Assembly: GCF_020085105.1 (NCBI RefSeq)
Contig: NC_058058.1
Span: forward strand, 4,736,214-4,800,213
Origin: Siniperca chuatsi
Taxonomy: Eukaryota; Chordata; Actinopteri; Centrarchiformes; Sinipercidae
DNA: 64,000 bases
Direction of reading: 5' to 3'
Shown: one piece after another, positions 57,091 to 64,000 of the stretch
How the letters are laid out: every line of letters begins with the position of its first letter
Numbering within the stretch: position 1 is the stretch's first letter
Made by a program: the position numbers and the translations under genes
The notes under the pieces: model-generated
What the model was told of the DNA's origin: nothing
The model's input: only the letters and a program-made list of their open reading frames with translations
Database searches by the model: none

Positions 57091-60000
57091 TTCGATAAAT
57101 ATTTTGGAGGCTGTTTGTTGTACTGAGTTATTCTGACAAATGTTTCTAGTATTTTGTCCACCTCATTTATATAAATCATGGTAGACTAAATAACAGAAAC
57201 ACCTCTCATTATAACCCAATATAGTTCAACAGCACAAACTGCAGACTCCAGAGTGACCATAAATGTTTCCACCTACTACTGTTATGAATCTGAGGAGTTG
57301 GACACATCGAGATGAACAGCTGGTGGTGCTAATTCTCCAGTCGGGTGTCAGTAAACCATTGCAGAAAAGGGTGCAACAAGATGATGTAATTAAAAGAGCG
57401 CCAGCCAAACCTTAAATGATGATGATGAAACAATGTAGAAAACATGATGGAAAATTACATTTCTGCTTGCTAAATGTATTAATATGAGGAAGGTTACAGC
57501 CTCCTCATCGCTTCACTAAGTCTGTTTCCACTGCACTTTGTTGCATTTTGCTTTTATTGATACACTAAATTATTTTTCCCGGCATTTCCACTTATAGGGA
57601 CGAGGTTGGGGTGGATGGTTGAATGTACCACATGCTGTTAGTTTTAGGTGACTAAAACACTTGGTTGGAGAAAGTTGTGGTTTTGGTTAAATATTGAAAA
57701 GTCTTATGCTTCAAGTCAATGTGGACTTTCTCAATAATTAATCAAGACCACAATCTTTCCCTATCCTTAACCAAGTAATTTAAATATTACCATAAACATG
57801 TTAACCATGGTTCAGTTGCCAGGACTCGATATTTTGCAATGGCAGTCAACAGTTCACATTTATTTTGTATAAACGTGTCCTTGTTATGTTGATAAAAACC
57901 ATCATCCAGGCGGCATACTTTTGATACTGAAAATTGGTTGTATGAATGGAAATTTCCGGAGACAGGTCAGAGTGTGAGCAGGTTAAACTTCTATTCAATA
58001 AGTCACTACTTACTCACTCAGTTTAACTCACTCTGGGTGAAAGTGTCAGCTAAAAAACTAAACTGTAAGTAAATGGAGCATCATTATCTTACTCACTTCA
58101 TTCATTAGACAGTGGTTTGGCTTGTGTCGAAGCTGCAATGTCAGTGGGTTAAAACTACATCTGAGGAATGATGCTGTAATTTCCAAGAAGCTTCTAGTTT
58201 CCTGCTTCTTATGAAATGTTTGCGATAGTTAAATCTCCACCCACCAGGATACACATTACATGATATGTTATTGTCATCAGACCAGGTTGGATCACAGATG
58301 GTGTTTGGCATTAAATGCTGAACTGCTTAACTTTTTTGCCAGTGAAAGTGATGCATGGAAACAGAGGGAAGCACGTCATAACGGCTGCAGTGCTGACTCG
58401 TTCAGCCTCCTTTTGTCATCAAAGATACCCATATGGGGTAATGGAGGGGTTGTGTGTTTCAGTGTGTGTGTGTTAGGAGGGGTTGAGGGGTGCTTGTCCT
58501 CAATAGTGGTTTTCACAGGCCCACTAATCATTTCCCCAACCACCCACGTTCCGGATATCTTTGCTTTTGATCTCTCTCTCTGTCTCTTCTCTGACCTCTG
58601 TTGAATGGAGGAATGTGAGGAATGCAGCAGTGAATGGGCGAGTGTGGGAGGCAGCATGCATATGACTGACGGATGCAGGCTTTTCTTTTTTTTGCTCACT
58701 GAATCCGATATGAGCACAGAGAAAGTTTGAAAAAATTTCTGAAGGTGTTTATTATTACATTTATTACTGGCAACAACAGAGCAGAGCATGCTCAGAAAAC
58801 ACACAGTCCAAACATGAAATGATGCAAGCCAGCACCTGCACAAGCTTCAGCAAAGGCATGAAAAGACACATTCTGGCATTTTGCCCCTGGACACTTTGAT
58901 ACAGTTTGACTATTTTTAGGGATCAAACACTCTGCGGCATGGTTTCCAACACACAGACTAAACTGCCACCAATTCAAACCATCACATTAGGCAGGAATTT
59001 GGCATGGCAGACAGACAACAGCCAGATCTCCCCATAGACAATAACTGATGCATGAAATCAAAGCAAAGATTGAAGTAACCGGTGTGTCAGTACTTTTTGC
59101 GGAATTTCTGTGTTCTGTCTGAGACACATGTCTCTGATCTCATTCTGGGTTCTTTTCCAGGGGGTTTACCTCATCATATAGTATTGTTATGCAGTTGTTA
59201 CTTTTTCCAACCAAGACAGAAGTATGTTATGTTTTCACCCCTGTCTGTGTTACTTAGTTTAAAAAGTTACAGATTTGGCTCGTCTGTCTTCTCTTTTCCC
59301 TGTTGTTGAAGGGTTTTTTTATGGTCCTGGACACACATCTGGTGATGGATGTCAAAAATATCCCAAAAGTTGATGTCCCTGTTTTGCCACACCTGACAGT
59401 CGACTGTTGCCATGGAAACAGACAAATCTTGGCTTAAAAGGAGCAAATAAACTGGTGTCAAAAAACGCTTGAAAATAAACTTAAAAACAATATATATTTG
59501 AAAACATAATAAAATACAGCAAATTACATTAGAAATTATTTTGCAATATCCAACATCATCAACAAAATTCACTAAAAAGTCATTGTGTTAAAATTCTGCA
59601 TGTTTTGTTTGAATTTGGATAATTTCATTTTTAATAATATTTAGTCGGGAAAAGTAAAAATTTAGTTTACAGCTGTGCATCTGGCAAACATCTCAGTAAT
59701 CCATCAATACAACCTCTGCTGATTGGTTGATTGGCTTACAAGTTGAAAAAAAAATCATAAACTTGCGTGTATCATCATCATTTTGTACAGGAGATCCTTG
59801 AAGCAGTCTGAGTGAAGTCGTGTATGGAAGCCAGTGGAAAAGTGGCTGCAATGTTAATGTGAGCACAGCTTGGCATCCTTTCATTTTTAACCTCTTAACC
59901 GTCAGTGTTCCAGTTTTGACAAGACTGCACCTCTTGATTTTGTTATATAACTCAAAAGCTTCAGAACATCACCAATGAGCTGAAAGGATATTTTGGTAAG

Positions 60001-60204
60001 AGTAGAGAAAGCTTTGGGAGTTACAAAAAAATAGTATATATTTAACCACTTAATTAAAGTCTTTTGTCTATTTGTCCCTTACTTTGTCTTTTTACTTTAC
60101 TTTGTACCCCAACTGCAGCTGGCCTTATCAACAAGACCTGGAACCCCTATTGGCACAGACTTTTATCCCCCCATGGACACTACAGTGTCACACCCAGTTT
60201 GACT

Positions 60205-60587
60205 TTAAAGGTCCAGTGTGTAACATTTGGGAGAAGCTACTGGCAGAAATGGTATATAATATTTATAAGTATGTTTTCATCAGTGTATAATCACCTAAAA
60301 ATAAGAATCATTGTGTTTTCATTACCTTAGAGTAAGCCGTTTTTATCTACAGAGGTCCCCTTCCATGGAGGCCGCCATGTTGCATCGCCATGTTTCTACA
60401 GTAACCCAGAACGGACAAACCAATCACTGGCTCTAGAGAAGGCCTTTTGCGTTTTTTGCAAGTTTCACGGCCACTGTAGTTTCTCCTACATGCTTGGAAG
60501 GGGAGGGTGAGGCGAGCGGTATTCAAATGGTTGTGAACTGCAATTTCACCGCTAGATGCCACTAAATCCGACATGCTGGACCGTTAA
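60205..60587. mobile_element. MITE with 'AGGTCCAGTGTG' ends at TTAA
   Basis: The left end is TTAA then AGGTCCAGTGTGTAAC; the right end, inverted, is CGGTCCAGCATGT next to TTAA. The body includes 'ggcagaaatggtatataat', 'gccgccatgttgcatcgccatgtttctac' and 'ccgctagatgccactaaatc', a highly abundant teleost element. Noncoding. Confidence 0.85.
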
Positions 60588-61110
60588 TGCACATTTTTAA
60601 ACACTGTGCAGCTCTTCATTTTGGATTATATATACATTTTAATTGTAAATGTCTATAACAATCTACAATTTTCTGATCTAGTAGTTTCTGATTCTAATTC
60701 TTAGATTGTCCATCTTGAACTCACTGGCAGGGACTCAATACAAAGGAATGTTAAGCAGCAGAGCCTTATTGACACAGAATTTTAATATAAATTCCAGTTT
60801 CCAGATAATATTTTTTTCCAAACATAAAATGATGAGTAACAGGAAACGTGTAATGCATGTAATATGTACATCTTGCAAGTGTTTCTTTTAGACATTCTTT
60901 AGCAGATGTTTGGATGTTCTAACTGTTCAAATATGTTAGAACATGTTCCAACATGTCTGAACATGAACAACACTGATAAAAATCTGTTACATCACCCTTA
61001 ATTTCTGCTTCCTTTCAATTCATCTTTAATATTAATCCTACTTTTCACATGTAACCCATTATGTGCACAGTATAACAACAACTAGTTAGTTAGATATATC
61101 GTGTTGAAAC

Positions 61111-63778
61111 CTAGTGTTGTCTGATTTTAACATTGGTCTTATTATTTTGTAATATATTTAGGACATATTTATATAAGGTTTGCAGATGTACCAGATGCAG
61201 TTGGTCATAGTCACTGCAGGTCCTCAGATCAGCGTAGGTGTGTTCCCCCTTCAGCTCAATCTGCTGAGAGAGAAAATAATAACAAAGACATCTTATTAAT
61301 CCAAGACTGACTGACCACACACGCTTGATGACGCTAACATCCTCCTTCACATTCATGCGGTTAAACACATTTAAACTTGCTTGGGAAGCGAAACTGACAG
61401 ACATCGACAACCCAGAGTACATCTATAACTTTAGAAAAGCTGAAGAAAAGGAGCTGGAACCAACTTTAACTGCAGCATTGGACGTTTCTATTGGGCACAT
61501 TCTCAGCTCGAGTGTTTCAGGAAGTGAGAGCAATATTAAATACCAGGACTGAATTTCAGTAATGTAGAAAAAAAAAAGAGGAAGTAAAAGGAAAGTAAAC
61601 TGTGATTATGTTGTACCATATGAATGATTTACAGTTGTAGTGGTGCAATGAGTAAAATATATGTTTCCTGCAGTCTTCGTCCTTGTTATTGTACAGAAGG
61701 AGAAGAGGAAGATGAGCTGCCATTCATATATGTCTAATGTTTTGTGCAATACAATTTCAGTCAGTAACACTTAACACCGTGTGTCACATAATGGTACAGA
61801 ATCGGAAGAGGCTGGGGTGGTGGAAGGAACAGCAGTGTTGGCATGAGGGTCTTTATAAAGACCGCCTGGTACGGTTGATAACTGGAAAGATGATGCATCA
61901 GTGAGCCAATGATACTCAGAATCAGAATCAGAATCAGAAATACTGAGATCAGATACTGAGCGTGATTAAGACGGCTGATGCTGTTCTCCTGATGTAAGCA
62001 CGCAAAACTCACTAGTGTCCTTTTGAAAAAGATGGTTATCATTCCACAGGTTTTGAACAAACTGTTACTGATACTTTTAAATGTTGTGGTGCCCTTTAAG
62101 ACCAGTCAGCGCAGAAACACATTGAGTTTCATTAAAATCCAATCTGAAACAATTGATATGTGTGCGATATATACTGACAGTTACAAGGCAATCAGTGTAA
62201 TTTTGAAATTTACAGGTATATATTATAAGTATTGTTGAAATCTGATCAGTGATGAGACATTGTGTGTAACAGAGGATGAAACTGATGGAGGGACTTTTCA
62301 AATAGTCCTTTACCTTCTGTCACTAAGCTTATTTGTTAGTTAGCTCAACCTTGACCAAAAACAACATTAAAATGTTTCTTACACATTTATGCATCAGTAA
62401 TCAGTAATATTATTCAGATCATTTACTAGAGTAAAAGTAGCAATACCACACAATAAGAATACTTCACTACAAGTAAAAGTTCTGCATTCAAAATTGTACT
62501 TAAGTGAAAGTACAAAAGTACTCATAATGCAGAATGGTCACTTTCGCAGTGTTATATTATTATATTATTCCATCACTATAATTGATGCATTAACATGTAA
62601 GCAGCATTTTAATGTTGGTAGCTGGTTCAGATGGAGTTTATTTTGACTATTCCATACTGTAGTTTAACTTATAACAATGCATCATATCTTATCATATGTT
62701 TTGTAAAGTACAAGTACCTCAAAATTGTACGTAAGTACAGTACTTGAAAAAAAAAATCCTGTTGACCTTGAGGCTAGGTACACTGTTCCCAGAGGTCAAC
62801 CATGAACGTCTCCGCTCAAAATTTCATTTGTTTTATGCACCATTTCCACACGAGTCACGAAAAGATTAGACATCTATTGTTATATAAAACATCTTCAGTT
62901 CAATTTAGAATTTTAGTCATTGTCATATAAAGAAGAATTGGGCAGAAAATGTATACATTGTGGCATTAATTGAAAGTTGGATATATTCAACCATTCACAA
63001 CCTCAACTATTTCTTATCATGTTTCCTTTCTAATGAGGAAAACCACTTAACTCACTACCACGCACAAAGTACATCTATATTTGCCTTTTTAAGACGTTGT
63101 ACTCTTGTATTTTCAAAATGAATTAGACCAAGATTATTTTGTGAATGCTGCAGGTGAGCGACTCGTTTTTTTAAAGGAAAAATTCTGTATAACAAAGATT
63201 AGTCATCCCGACTTCCTGCTTCAGTCAAACAGAGACGATGAGGATGTCAGTGAGACAGTGAGTGTCTGTGACTAGACTCTGACGTGCAGATGATGTCAAA
63301 ACTCCTTATCAGATCTACTCTATTAGTGCTGTACACTGTTTCTCATTTCTCACTTTCTCTGTTTGAAGTGAAACATTTCTTCTTACCTTCAGCCTCCTGG
63401 AAAGACTTCAGCGGAGATGGAATGTTAGCCAACACTAGTAAGAAGGATTTTTTGGCAGAGCACTGAGATGTAGATAAATTGTAAACACCAGCATGTGGAT
63501 TTTCAAGAACTGAGATTGTCTAATAATTAAACTACAACATCTTTATATGATTTTAAGAAAACCCAGTGTTTCCAGGAATAAAAAGTGATACCTCCAAAAC
63601 AATACTTAAGACATGTAGGGAAGATGTGGAGGAGGTAAATGAGAAGGTCAAAATGGCATGATTATGTTCTTACCTTTGAGCCTTATACACATCCACAGCA
63701 ACAGTCAGGATATAGAGAACCAACACCATTCCACATACCATATAATGCAGGGGATTACCATAACACACTCTCCTCTGC
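61111..63778 (-). CDS. Tentative small transmembrane protein with paired YxxL tail (partial)
   Basis: Candidate exons: 63778-63674, 63396-63387 (10-nt microexon) and 61263-61111, whose phases fit. The first gives a Cys-containing stub and a hydrophobic segment (MVCGMVLVLYILTVAVDVY). The last gives GEHTYADLRTCSDYDQLH and ends with a stop at 61111. The YxxL-x5-YxxL pair and the following HLVHLQ recall the third ITAM of CD3 zeta ([20 protein letters not shown] from memory), and microexons occur in the FcR-gamma gene. The spacing is shorter than the usual 6-8 residues and the TM segment lacks the early Asp of zeta and gamma chains. Start and signal peptide would be beyond the right edge. The family assignment is a guess. 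Confidence 0.35.
62420..62755. repeat. 'aagtacaagtacctcaaaatt' repeat
   Basis: Contains 'aaaagtagcaatacca', 'attgtacttaagtgaaagtacaaaagtac' and 'gtacaagtacctcaaaattgtac', the inverted form of the family at 26720-26980. It separates the two outer exons of the tentative YxxL protein. Confidence 0.55.
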
Positions 63779-64000
63779 CTGAGAAACAGAATTAAAACAT
63801 GCCAGAACAACAGACAACAGGTTATTAAGAGTCAGTAAATTAAAAAGAAAATGTCTTCATCAGAAATAACTAGTAACAATAATTTGTTGTTGGTTTTTTC
63901 CACTTTGTGATGTCAGGAGAAAGATATCTTCAATCTGTGATGCAATCAAGTACTTTTTTTGCTGCATTCACTTTCCCCTCAACTGGCATTGTTTGCTTAA

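Larger units (their letters stand above)
54831..61110. other. Intergenic region, repeat-rich, no convincing gene
   Basis: About 6.3 kb upstream of il11. Open frames are short and unrecognised. A C-run is at about 55000-55008. Named repeats are listed separately; the remainder shows nothing I can interpret. Confidence 0.6.

Noticed and set aside
61325-61552. 75-residue plus-strand open frame with plausible composition
   Set aside because: No domain, no splice partner, and it overlaps the intron of the tentative YxxL gene on the other strand; too weak to call.
61761-62060. Minus-strand open frame with a hydrophobic Leu-Ile run
   Set aside because: The run comes from a short AATCAG tandem repeat; the rest is unrecognisable.

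Overview
The window looks like nuclear DNA of a ray-finned fish, most likely a percomorph teleost. The genes are split by GT-AG introns and the background is AT-rich. Noncoding DNA is full of dinucleotide microsatellites and of repeats I recognise from teleost genomes: tRNA-type SINEs, short inverted-repeat elements at TTAA, a Tc1 fragment, and L2-like 3' tails. All gene models here were assembled by hand from splice signals, reading phase and remembered family proteins; no alignment or search was run.

Layout: (1) 1-1299, minus: first coding exon of a GSG1/GSG1-like claudin-fold membrane protein, the rest lying beyond the left edge. (2) 1300-8623: gene-poor, repeats. (3) 8624-16783, minus: a complete nine-coding-exon epsin of 899 residues with an ENTH domain, 25 DPF and 6 DPW motifs outside ENTH, a clathrin box and a C-terminal NPF, but no recognisable ubiquitin-interacting motif. 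(4) 16784-18014: GC-rich shared upstream region. (5) 18015-22689, plus: complete necap1, eight exons, 260 residues. (6) 22690-33659: repeats, no convincing gene. (7) 33660-39702, minus: SBK-family serine/threonine kinase, five coding exons, 383 residues. (8) 39703-44508: repeats. (9) 44509-54689, minus: complete interleukin-11, five exons, 202 residues, with TATA box and AP-1 site. (10) 54830-61110: repeats. (11) 61111-63778, minus: tentative small transmembrane protein with a paired YxxL tail, probably continuing past the right edge.

Epsin and NECAP1 are partners in clathrin-mediated endocytosis: both bind the AP-2 appendage, epsin through DPW/DPF peptides and NECAP1 through WxxF peptides. 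Here they are transcribed divergently from about 1.2 kb of shared upstream DNA. The epsin is the most unusual object in the window. Its middle exon has grown by in-frame 24-nt and 72-nt tandem repeats into a 24-copy DPF array, and the UIM region typical of epsins is replaced by a short charged helix-like segment. The kinase, IL-11 and an epsin sit together in human 19q13.42 as I recall, whereas NECAP1 and GSG1 are on human 12p13, so the block may preserve ancestral linkage.
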